DNA of 24,308 bases from Clostridiales bacterium. Lineage in GTDB: Bacteria > Bacillota > Clostridia > Tissierellales > Dethiosulfatibacteraceae. The translations under genes were made by a program, and so were the position numbers. Below the pieces are notes generated by a model that saw only the letters and a program-made list of their open reading frames with translations, was not told the origin of the DNA and ran no database searches. How positions within the stretch are numbered: position 1 is the first letter of the stretch; every line of letters starts with the position of its first letter. The stretch lies in assembly GCA_003539375.1 (NCBI GenBank), contig DPPH01000256.1, positions 3,194 through 27,501 of the forward strand, in the 5' to 3' direction. Positions 1-7,177 of this stretch are shown one piece after another.

Positions 1-183
1 CCGGGTAAATCCTACGATGATGCTTCTAACGGAAATGATTCTAAAGTTCACTGGGACATAGTATTAATACAGACACCAGAATTTGGTGGAGGAGAAATAT
101 GGTTTGATGATGTTTTAATACGTAAGGACGGAAAATTTGTAATTGATGAACTTAAGGGGTTAAATCCTGAAAATTTAAAGTAG
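1..183 (+). CDS. C-terminal end of a probable M29-like (COG2309) aminopeptidase, partial
   Basis: Frame 1 is open from the window edge to a TAG at 181-183, giving the last 60 residues of a protein whose start lies outside. The fragment contains HWDIVLIQTPEFGGGEIWFDD, followed by LIRKDGKF and ending in LNPENLK. I associate this tail with clostridial leucyl aminopeptidase/aminopeptidase T-like metallopeptidases, which would remove N-terminal residues from peptides in the cytoplasm. This rests on memory of the tail alone; no metal ligand can be assigned from the fragment. The next gene begins 12 bases after the stop, so the two are probably cotranscribed. Confidence 0.5.
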   Translation, partial: PGKSYDDASNGNDSKVHWDIVLIQTPEFGGGEIWFDDVLIRKDGKFVIDELKGLNPENLK

Positions 184-195
184 TGAGGTAAAAAA

Positions 196-1044
196 TTGAG
201 TACAAAAGTTGATTTACACATGCATACTATGGCTTCTGATGGTACCTGGACTTTGGACCAGGTACTAGAAGAAGTTTATAAAAAGAATATTAATATTTTT
301 TCAATAACTGACCATGATACTGTAGAATATTCTGAAAAAATGAAGGAAAAGAAACTAAGGGACAACTGCTTTTTTATTCCAGGGGTAGAAATTGCTTCTA
401 CTTACAAAGATAGGGAGTATCATCTGACAGTTTACAATTATAATAAAACCGATGAATTATTAAATCTATTAAGATTTAACGATGAATCAAGATTAAATTA
501 TAATTACGAGTTTATTGATTTAATGTCGAAAGAGTATGAAGGAATATCTTTGGATGATTATTTTAATAACTATAGAGAAGACCCGAGCAAAGGTGGTTGG
601 AAAGCTTTAAATTATTTTATTGATAAGAAAATATTTAAGGATATAGGAGGATATTTTCATAAATTAAAAGATTCAGGTTTAAAATTGGTTTTCAAGAGTC
701 CTGAAGAAGTGGTTGATATTGTGAAAAGAGCAGGAGGCAAGATATTTTTAGCCCACCCTTCCTACTACTACAGAAACAGCTGCATGCCTGAAGAGGAACT
801 TGATTATTGGAAAAGTGTAGGTTTAGACGGCATAGAATGCTATACTCCTTATGCAATGGGTGATTTTCAAACGAAATACTACAAAAATTACTGCATAAAA
901 AATAACCTGATGATATCAGGAGGGTCCGACTGTCACGGTGATTATTTGGACAGAACAATTGGAGTGCCGGACATAAACCTTGAACAACTTAGTATAGACC
1001 AACTGTTGGACGAAACTGGAAAGAAGATGAATTTTAAGAAATAA
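196..1044 (+). CDS. PHP-domain metal-dependent phosphoesterase (TrpH/YciV-like)
   Basis: A 282-residue protein with the complete PHP metal-binding pattern: H8-x-H10 and D15 (DLHMHTMASDGT), H40 in ITDHD, E65 in PGVEIAS, H76, H187 in LAHPS, and D245-x-H247 in GGSDCHG. The PHP fold holds two or three metal ions that hydrolyse phosphoesters. Relatives in the TrpH/YciV (RNase AM) group remove phosphate from 3',5'-nucleoside bisphosphates or trim RNA 5' ends, but the substrate here cannot be read from sequence. An insertion of roughly 90 residues separates the first and second halves of the metal site, as is usual for the group. The start is TTG at 196, preceded by GTGAGGT at 184-190; no in-frame ATG is as well placed. 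It is cytoplasmic, with no signal peptide. It follows the aminopeptidase fragment closely and ends in a terminator shared with the converging gene. Confidence 0.85.
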   Translation: MSTKVDLHMHTMASDGTWTLDQVLEEVYKKNINIFSITDHDTVEYSEKMKEKKLRDNCFFIPGVEIASTYKDREYHLTVYNYNKTDELLNLLRFNDESRLNYNYEFIDLMSKEYEGISLDDYFNNYREDPSKGGWKALNYFIDKKIFKDIGGYFHKLKDSGLKLVFKSPEEVVDIVKRAGGKIFLAHPSYYYRNSCMPEEELDYWKSVGLDGIECYTPYAMGDFQTKYYKNYCIKNNLMISGGSDCHGDYLDRTIGVPDINLEQLSIDQLLDETGKKMNFKK

Positions 1045-1045
1045 T

Positions 1046-1084
1046 AAAAAAATCAAAAAGCTAAATTTGCTTTTTGATTTTTTT
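1046..1084. terminator. Bidirectional rho-independent terminator
   Basis: A-rich left arm ending AATCAAAAAGC (to 1061) pairs with GCTTTTTGATT (from 1069) around the loop 1062-1068. The arms extend into runs of A on the left and T on the right, so each strand ends in a U tract. It lies between converging genes and overlaps the stop codon of the minus-strand regulator. Confidence 0.85.
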
Positions 1085-3922
1085 AATTAAATTAATTGAA
1101 TAAGGATTGTTCATTTTTTCAGCATATTTTTCTCCTAATTCAAGATGTTTTTTTGCTGAATCTTTTTTACCATTTCTAGATAGTAGAAGAGAGTAGTAAC
1201 CCTCAGCAATGGCTCTTCCCCAAATATTTTCATATTTTTCGAAGTAATTTAAAGCTTTTTTTATATAGTCAGCTGACATTTCGAATTTATCAAGTTCGTA
1301 GCATACCTGCCCGGCCTCAGTATAGAAGACATCCAATCCTTTTACAATATTATTTGATTCGCATAGATTAATAGCCTCTTGATAGTGTTTTAGTGCATCT
1401 TCATAGTTTTCTTTGAATTTGTTAATATTCCCGAGATAATTGTAACAAGCAGCTATATTTAATACATAACTATTGTTGATTTTATTTAAATTTTCAAAGA
1501 TTTTTATTGATTTTCTTAGATGTTTTTCCCCGGTATCGTATTTCTTTGTCTTTATATTGTATAATCCTTTAAATCTATATAAATTTCCCTTTTCTTTTAA
1601 ATCTTCTTTTTCATTTATTACTTCTTGTAAATTCTTTATATATTTGTTCATAACAATAGTGTTATTAACCTGGATACCGTAAAAAATCATTTGTTTATAA
1701 CCATCTATGCGGTTGCTCTTATCATCTATTTTTTCAGCATAGTCTATAAATTCATGAATATTTTTCAAACCTTCTTTATAGTTTCCGTTGCTGATGTTGT
1801 ACCTACCTTTGATGTAAAGAAATTTCATTTTGTAATTAGTGTAAGATAAAGATTTTTCCTTGCATTTGTTTAAGAGGTTCTCTACTTCATTAAAACTTTC
1901 CTCAATATTAAACTTATCTTGAAGTATATCTTGATAATTATAAAAAGAAGGATACATTTCATATTTAACACTGCTGTATAAAGATAAATTCTTTATAGTG
2001 TATTCTAAGTTTTTTTCAATATTATTTGAATTAGAATAATGGTAAATTATCTTAGGGTATAAATGTCTATCCCTGTTGTCTCCGTATAGTTTTTCCTCTA
2101 AAAACTCGGCTATTTTACTGTGTAAAACTTGCTTTTTAACTTCAGGTTGATTTAGATAAATATACTCCCTAAATTTTGAGTGGGTAAATTTATAAAAGAT
2201 GCTACCTTCCACTGTATATTCATTGATGAGTTGTTTATCTTGAAGGCTTTCTAAGGCATCGAAAACTTCAAACTGTTCTTCTTTTAATATCTTTAAAATG
2301 AAGTCTAAATCTATCTGATCGAAAAACATAGATGCAATATCTAACACTTTTTTCTCTAAATAAGATAGACTATACAATCTGCTCTTTATAATATTTTCCA
2401 TTTTATCTGAGAAATGATTCAAATCAGAATATTCTTTTAATAATTTTAAAGACTCAGTTATAAATAAAGGATTTCCCTCGGTTTCACTATATATTTTATC
2501 TAATATATTTTTATCTAGTTGACTATTACTAGAATATTCTTTAATAAAATTATTTGTTTGTTCTTTAGTAAGCCTTTTAAGCTCCAAACTTTCTCCTAAA
2601 CTTCTTTTCAAAGTAGGAAGTATCTTTGGTTCCAATTCTTTGTTATGGGAATTTCTATAAGTACAGTAAAACATTATGTTGTGGAGTTTAGGAATTAAAG
2701 TAGTTATGAGATTAAGACTAAAAGAATCCACCCACTGAATATCTTCGAATAGTATAATTATTTTATTATTTAAAGATATTTTCTCCAATATCTTTAATAC
2801 AGCATCAAAGGTTACCTTGTATTTTACAGATTCAATTTTTTCGATGGAATCTATCTTCAATGGTTTATTATACAAGTTAAAGGAAGGGAATATATATGTT
2901 ACGACGTCTTCCCAAAGAGGTGGTATTTTTATATTTTTTTCCTTTATTATACCTGAAATTTGAGAAAAAATGTCATCCCAGGGTTTAAGAAAGTAGTTTT
3001 GTTCAGCTTCAAAGCATTGACTTTTAAATACGGATATTTTTTTTCTTCTAGCTAAATCTATAAATTTATCAGTAATAGTGCTTTTGCCAATCCCGGCTTC
3101 TCCAGATATAAAAAGAGATTTACTATTATTTTTAACAAAATTATCTAGGTGGGTTTTTAAAAAATGAAATTCTTCATACCTACCTATAAAAGTTTTGTCT
3201 TTTTTTTCTTCCTTAGCTTCGAAACTTCTGAGTTCTAAAATCTCATTAAATATTTTTTTAGTTGCAGGTTGTGGAGCTACATCTAGTTCTTCTTTTAATA
3301 AATCCGATAATTCATAATACAAAGATAGGGCTCTATTAAAATCTCCTCTAAAAGAGTATATTTTCATTATATCCCTATAATTTTTCTCATCAAAAGGATT
3401 TTCCTTTAATATAATATTTGCATAGTATTCGATATCTTTAATACCTGTATAGTTCATGTTTTCATATAGCTTTTCTTTAATTGCATCAATATATATTTTT
3501 TTATAATGTTCTCTTTTTTCATAAAGCCATTCTTCAAAGCCGTAGCAATCTTTTACAACAAAGTTTTCTAGAAAATCTCCTTTGTATAATTCTGCTGCAT
3601 TATTTTTATCGAAATTATCTATATCAGAGCTTATATTGTACTCTGTATTTATCATTAAGGAAGCTCTTTTAGGTGAAATAAGGATATCAAATCCAAAAGT
3701 TTTTTTGATTTTATAAAGAGCATCTCTTAAATTTTTTTTAGCAGATTTTTCGTCGAAATCACACCAGAAGATTTCAGTAAGACTATTTCTGGAGGATGAT
3801 TTTTTGAAATATAGATAATAAAATAAAGCTTCCGCTTTTTTATAAGGGAAGTATATTCTTTTTTTATCTACAAATACTTTTGGTGAACCTAAAAAATTAA
3901 TTTTTATTTCCAAATTTATCAT
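1061..3922 (-). CDS. SARP/BTAD-family transcriptional regulator with AAA ATPase and TPR repeats
   Basis: A 953-residue multidomain regulator. Residues 1-95 look like an OmpR-type winged helix (ending in SAKKNLRDALYKIKK), and 100-235 like a bacterial transcriptional activator domain (FEEWLYEKRE, then NPFDEKNYRDIMKIY). Residues 245-560 form an AAA/STAND ATPase with Walker A GEAGIGKST (274-282) and Walker B IIILFEDIQW (388-397). The rest is helical and TPR-like, for example YEDALKHYQEAINLCE. There is no C-terminal LuxR helix-turn-helix, so DNA binding must come from the N terminus, as in AfsR/SARP proteins. It is divergent from fhs with a 218-bp gap and is probably autoregulated or a regulator of fhs. 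The AAGG motif touches the ATG at 3922; a TTG at 3913 has better spacing and may be the true start. The ligand and target genes are unknown. Confidence 0.85.
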   Translation of the reverse strand: MINLEIKINFLGSPKVFVDKKRIYFPYKKAEALFYYLYFKKSSSRNSLTEIFWCDFDEKSAKKNLRDALYKIKKTFGFDILISPKRASLMINTEYNISSDIDNFDKNNAAELYKGDFLENFVVKDCYGFEEWLYEKREHYKKIYIDAIKEKLYENMNYTGIKDIEYYANIILKENPFDEKNYRDIMKIYSFRGDFNRALSLYYELSDLLKEELDVAPQPATKKIFNEILELRSFEAKEEKKDKTFIGRYEEFHFLKTHLDNFVKNNSKSLFISGEAGIGKSTITDKFIDLARRKKISVFKSQCFEAEQNYFLKPWDDIFSQISGIIKEKNIKIPPLWEDVVTYIFPSFNLYNKPLKIDSIEKIESVKYKVTFDAVLKILEKISLNNKIIILFEDIQWVDSFSLNLITTLIPKLHNIMFYCTYRNSHNKELEPKILPTLKRSLGESLELKRLTKEQTNNFIKEYSSNSQLDKNILDKIYSETEGNPLFITESLKLLKEYSDLNHFSDKMENIIKSRLYSLSYLEKKVLDIASMFFDQIDLDFILKILKEEQFEVFDALESLQDKQLINEYTVEGSIFYKFTHSKFREYIYLNQPEVKKQVLHSKIAEFLEEKLYGDNRDRHLYPKIIYHYSNSNNIEKNLEYTIKNLSLYSSVKYEMYPSFYNYQDILQDKFNIEESFNEVENLLNKCKEKSLSYTNYKMKFLYIKGRYNISNGNYKEGLKNIHEFIDYAEKIDDKSNRIDGYKQMIFYGIQVNNTIVMNKYIKNLQEVINEKEDLKEKGNLYRFKGLYNIKTKKYDTGEKHLRKSIKIFENLNKINNSYVLNIAACYNYLGNINKFKENYEDALKHYQEAINLCESNNIVKGLDVFYTEAGQVCYELDKFEMSADYIKKALNYFEKYENIWGRAIAEGYYSLLLSRNGKKDSAKKHLELGEKYAEKMNNPYSINLIKKIKKQI

Positions 3923-4019
3923 CCTTTTCTTTTAAGTATATTAACATATTATCAATTTTATTTCTTTAAGTAAACATTTTAGGCTCCTTTTACTTTTAAA
4001 TTCTTTATAAATATGATAA

Positions 4020-4027
4020 ATTATAAT
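4020..4027. promoter_or_regulatory. Overlapping -10 like boxes between the BTAD regulator and fhs
   Basis: ATTATAAT reads TATAAT on the plus strand at 4022-4027 and TATAAT on the minus strand at 4020-4025. It could serve promoters in either direction. No convincing -35 box was found for either strand, so this is only a candidate. Confidence 0.35.
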
Positions 4028-4081
4028 AGTACGTAATACAAGAGATATGAACATTAAACGTTAAATTTTTATCGAAAAATA

Positions 4082-4113
4082 TATAGACGTTTTATAGACG
4101 TTTATATTATAAA
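4082..4113 (+). promoter_or_regulatory. Tandem 11-bp direct repeat plus -10 box upstream of fhs (candidate SARP operator)
   Basis: TATAGACGTTT occurs twice head to tail at 4082-4092 and 4093-4103, one helical turn apart. A further ACGTT lies at 4058-4062. A TATAAA box at 4108-4113 starts 8 bases after the heptamer TATAGAC of the second copy. SARP activators are known to bind heptamer direct repeats with 11-bp spacing, placed about 8 bp before the -10 box. The divergent neighbour is a BTAD regulator. Function is inferred. Confidence 0.45.
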
Positions 4114-4140
4114 ATAATAAAAAAATCAATGGAGGTCATA

Positions 4141-5817
4141 ATGGGATTTAAAAGTGATATTGAAATTGCACAAGAAGCAAAAATGAAAGACATAAGAGAA
4201 GTAGCAAAGAAACTAAATCTAACAGAAGATGACGTAGAAATGTACGGTAAGTACAAAGGGAAAATTGATTACAACGTATTAAATAAAACTGAAAGTAAAA
4301 ATGGAAAGATAATCTTAGTAACAGCTATAACACCAACACCGGCAGGAGAAGGAAAAACAACAACTACTATCGGTACAGCTGATGCACTGTCTAGTTTAGG
4401 TAAAAATACTATAGTAGCCTTAAGAGAACCATCCCTAGGTCCAGTATTTGGAATAAAGGGAGGAGCAGCAGGAGGAGGATATGCCCAGGTAGTACCTATG
4501 GAAGATATCAACCTTCACTTTACAGGAGATATACATGCTATAGGAGCGGCAAACAATCTTTTAGCAGCAATGCTCGATAACCACATAAAACAGGGAAATG
4601 AATTAAATATAGACGTAACAAACATAACCTGGAGAAGAGTAGTAGATATGAACGACAGACAGCTTAGAAACATAACCTGCGGTCTGGGAGGAAAAGCTAA
4701 CGGAGTACCAAGAGAAGACGGATTTGATATAACCGTAGCCAGTGAAGTAATGGCAGCCTTTTGTCTAGCAAAAGATATAAGTGATTTAAAAGAAAGAATG
4801 GCAAAGATAATAGTAGCATACGACCAAGATAAAAATCCAGTAACAGCAGGAGACCTAAAAGCCCAGGGAGCTATGGCAGCACTACTTAAAGATGCACTAA
4901 AGCCAAACCTAGTACAAACCTTAGAAGGCACACCAGCATTTATACACGGTGGACCATTTGCAAATATAGCTCATGGATGTAACTCTCTAATGGCTACAAG
5001 AATGGCAAAACACTTTGCAGATTACGTAGTAACAGAAGCAGGATTTGGAGCAGACTTAGGAGCAGAGAAGTTCTTAGACATCAAATCAAGAATGGCAGGA
5101 TTCAAGCCTGATGCAGTAGTAATAGTAGCAACAGTAAGAGCCCTTAAGCACCACGGAGGAGCTGCAAAAGATAAGCTTAATGAAGAAGATTTAGTAGCAC
5201 TAGAAAAAGGAATACCAAACCTACTAAAACACGTAGAAAACATAACAAAAGAATTCGGACTGGGAGCAGTAGTGGCAATAAACAAATTCCCATTTGATAC
5301 AGAAGCAGAACTAAAACTAGTAGAAGACAAATGTAAAGAACTAGGAGTAAACGTAGCCCTATCAGAAGTATGGGAAAAAGGATCAGAAGGTGGAGTTGAC
5401 CTAGCAAAAGAAGTACTTAGACTGACAGAACAGGAAAATGACAAATTCAACTTCATATACGATGATGAAGACACTATAAAAGAGAAGATAGAAAAAATAG
5501 CAACAAGAATATATGGAGCTGACGGAGTAGACTATACTAAAAAAGCCGAAAAAGAAATCAAGCGATTAACGGAACTAGGCTTTTCAAATCTACCGATATG
5601 TATGGCAAAGACCCAGGCTTCACTATCCGATGATCCAAAAGTAATTGGAAGACCAGAAGGATTTAACATAACAGTAAGTAAAGCCACAGTATCAGCAGGA
5701 GCAGGATTCATAGTAGTATCAACAGGAGACATAATGAAAATGCCTGGACTACCAAAAGTACCATCCTCGGAACTTATAGACGTAACAGAAGACGGGTTAA
5801 TTACGGGATTATTCTAA
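4141..5817 (+). CDS. fhs: Formate-tetrahydrofolate ligase (formyl-THF synthetase)
   Basis: Makes 10-formyltetrahydrofolate from formate, THF and ATP, the entry of formate into the folate C1 pool (purine synthesis, Wood-Ljungdahl methyl branch, or reverse in purine/amino acid fermentation). The 558-residue protein matches the family length of about 556-560. It carries the P-loop-like TPTPAGEGKTTTT (64-76), then LREPSLGPVFGIKGGAAGGG, the MEDINLHFTGD stretch, and near the C terminus the MPGLPKVPSS segment. I start it at ATG 4141 because GGAGGT (4131-4136) sits just before it; the upstream in-frame ATG at 4129 overlaps that ribosome binding site. It is monocistronic, with its own terminator downstream. 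Codon use is strongly biased to A-ending codons (GTA, CTA, ATA, GGA, GCA), more than its neighbours, as expected for a highly expressed gene. Confidence 0.97.
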   Translation: MGFKSDIEIAQEAKMKDIREVAKKLNLTEDDVEMYGKYKGKIDYNVLNKTESKNGKIILVTAITPTPAGEGKTTTTIGTADALSSLGKNTIVALREPSLGPVFGIKGGAAGGGYAQVVPMEDINLHFTGDIHAIGAANNLLAAMLDNHIKQGNELNIDVTNITWRRVVDMNDRQLRNITCGLGGKANGVPREDGFDITVASEVMAAFCLAKDISDLKERMAKIIVAYDQDKNPVTAGDLKAQGAMAALLKDALKPNLVQTLEGTPAFIHGGPFANIAHGCNSLMATRMAKHFADYVVTEAGFGADLGAEKFLDIKSRMAGFKPDAVVIVATVRALKHHGGAAKDKLNEEDLVALEKGIPNLLKHVENITKEFGLGAVVAINKFPFDTEAELKLVEDKCKELGVNVALSEVWEKGSEGGVDLAKEVLRLTEQENDKFNFIYDDEDTIKEKIEKIATRIYGADGVDYTKKAEKEIKRLTELGFSNLPICMAKTQASLSDDPKVIGRPEGFNITVSKATVSAGAGFIVVSTGDIMKMPGLPKVPSSELIDVTEDGLITGLF

Positions 5818-5832
5818 GAAAATAAATATCAT

Positions 5833-5870
5833 AATAAGGGGCTGGGGTACCAGCCTCTTATTTATTTTTA
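5833..5870 (+). terminator. Rho-independent terminator of fhs
   Basis: AATAAGGGGCTGG (5833-5845) pairs with CCAGCCTCTTATT (5850-5862) around a GGTA loop, with one G-U pair. A T-rich tract follows (TTATTTTTA). It starts 16 bases after the fhs stop. Confidence 0.9.
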
Positions 5871-5878
5871 AATATATT

Positions 5879-5907
5879 TTAAAAATTTTATAAATATATG
5901 ATAAAAT
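5879..5907 (+). promoter_or_regulatory. Candidate promoter for the DUF438-fdhA-mobA-fdhD operon
   Basis: TTAAAA (5879-5884), a 17-bp spacer, then TAAAAT (5902-5907) preceded by an extended -10 TG (5899-5900). It lies after the fhs terminator and about 35 bases before the next start codon. The region is very A+T rich, so chance matches are possible. Confidence 0.4.
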
Positions 5908-5941
5908 AAAGTAACAGTTTTCAAATTACAAGGAGGTAGTT

Positions 5942-7147
5942 ATGAGCGAGAATATTAACAATAGAGAATATAGAAAAAAAGTGATAAAAGATATAATCAA
6001 ACAGCTTCATGAAGGAAAAGATGTGGAAGAAGTAAAAAAACAATTTGCTGAAGCTTTTGAAGGAGTATCGGCAGCTGAAATAACTGAAGCGGAAAATGCA
6101 TTAATAGCAGAAGGACTTCCTGTTACAGAAGTTCAAAAGCTTTGTGATGTTCATGCATCAGTATTTAAAGGTTCTATAGAAGATATTCATAAACCTTCAA
6201 ATGAATCTGAAATTCCTGGACATCCTGCAAATATTTTAATAAGAGAAAATAAAGTAATAGAAACCTTTATAGAAGATGAAATTAAACCCTTAATTTCAAA
6301 ACTGTTTAAAGAAGAGTTTTTATTGAAATTCAAATCAAGAATGGAAGAGCTTTTAGAATTAATCGATCTTCATTATGTAAAAAAAGAAAACCTACTATTT
6401 CCTTTTATGGAAAAATACGGAATTACCGCCCCACCACAAGTAATGTGGGGAGTAGATGATGAGATAAGAGCAGAAATAAAATCCATTATAAAATTTGTAG
6501 ATAAAAAAGATATCGACGTTGAATCTTTAAAAGAAAAATCGACTAGTACATCAGAAAAAATAATTGAAATGATATTTAAAGAAGAAAATATAATGCTGCC
6601 AATGTTAATGGAAAATCTTACTCAAGATGAATGGAAAACAGTTTATGAGGAGAGCGAAGAATTAGGATATATTGTAAAAAATGTTCCTAACTGGAATCCT
6701 GATGAAAAAGTTGAAAAGAAGAAAGAAGAGAAAAAGCTTATAGAAGGTTTGATTAACTTATCTACGGGTATGCTAAAATTGGAAGAATTTGAAGGGATGA
6801 TGAATACACTACCTTTTGATATCACCTTTGTAGATAAAAATGATTTTGTGAAATACTTTTCCGAAGGAGAAAGGACTTTTCCAAGAACAAAAGCGATTAT
6901 CGGGAGAAAGGTGTCCAACTGTCATCCACCGGCTAGCGTTCATATAGTCGAAAAAATCGTTGAAGACTTTAAAAGCGGCAGGAAAGATAAGGAAGATTTT
7001 TGGATAAAAATGGAAGATAAATATATATTAATAAGATACTTTGCAGTAAGAAATGAAGATGGAGAGTATATAGGAGTAGTAGAACTAACTCAAAATATAA
7101 GACCTATACAGGAAATAACAGGGGAAAAAAGACTTATGTCTGAGTAG
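5942..7147 (+). CDS. DUF438 domain protein with hemerythrin-like and PAS domains
   Basis: A 401-residue soluble protein with three parts. Residues 1-80 are DUF438 (REYRKKVIKDIIKQLHEGK and the PVTEVQKLCDVHASVFKG region). Residues 88-225 are hemerythrin-like with candidate ligands H94, E102, H144, E149, D172/D173 and E214/E215. Residues 275-390 are PAS (NTLPFDITFVDKND, IIGRKVSNCHPP, YIGVVELTQNI). A lysine/glutamate-rich linker (255-265) joins the last two. Hemerythrin domains hold a di-iron centre that senses or binds O2 or NO, and PAS domains sense redox or small ligands. The biochemical role of the family is not established to my knowledge. AAGGAGGTAG (5930-5939) precedes the ATG. fdhA starts 30 bases downstream, so the two are almost certainly cotranscribed. 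This suggests a role in protecting or controlling oxygen-sensitive formate dehydrogenase, which is inference. Confidence 0.88.
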   Translation: MSENINNREYRKKVIKDIIKQLHEGKDVEEVKKQFAEAFEGVSAAEITEAENALIAEGLPVTEVQKLCDVHASVFKGSIEDIHKPSNESEIPGHPANILIRENKVIETFIEDEIKPLISKLFKEEFLLKFKSRMEELLELIDLHYVKKENLLFPFMEKYGITAPPQVMWGVDDEIRAEIKSIIKFVDKKDIDVESLKEKSTSTSEKIIEMIFKEENIMLPMLMENLTQDEWKTVYEESEELGYIVKNVPNWNPDEKVEKKKEEKKLIEGLINLSTGMLKLEEFEGMMNTLPFDITFVDKNDFVKYFSEGERTFPRTKAIIGRKVSNCHPPASVHIVEKIVEDFKSGRKDKEDFWIKMEDKYILIRYFAVRNEDGEYIGVVELTQNIRPIQEITGEKRLMSE

Positions 7148-7177
7148 GCATAAGATTTCAAGAGTGGAGGATTATAA

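Noticed and set aside
692..958. Minus-strand open frame within the PHP gene
   Set aside because: It lies fully inside a well-supported gene, has no ribosome site, and its product looks like random composition.
4048..4066. Short frame ATG AAC ATT AAA CGT TAA upstream of fhs as a leader peptide
   Set aside because: Five codons, no ribosome binding site, and no regulatory codon run.
3923..4128. THF or other riboswitch upstream of fhs
   Set aside because: No recognisable conserved core or multi-stem structure is visible, and the likely transcription start leaves a leader of only about 20 bases.
4269..5732. Several long open frames on the minus strand inside fhs
   Set aside because: They follow from the A-ending codon bias of fhs, lack ribosome sites, and encode low-complexity Ser/Pro/Leu-rich sequence with no recognisable motif.
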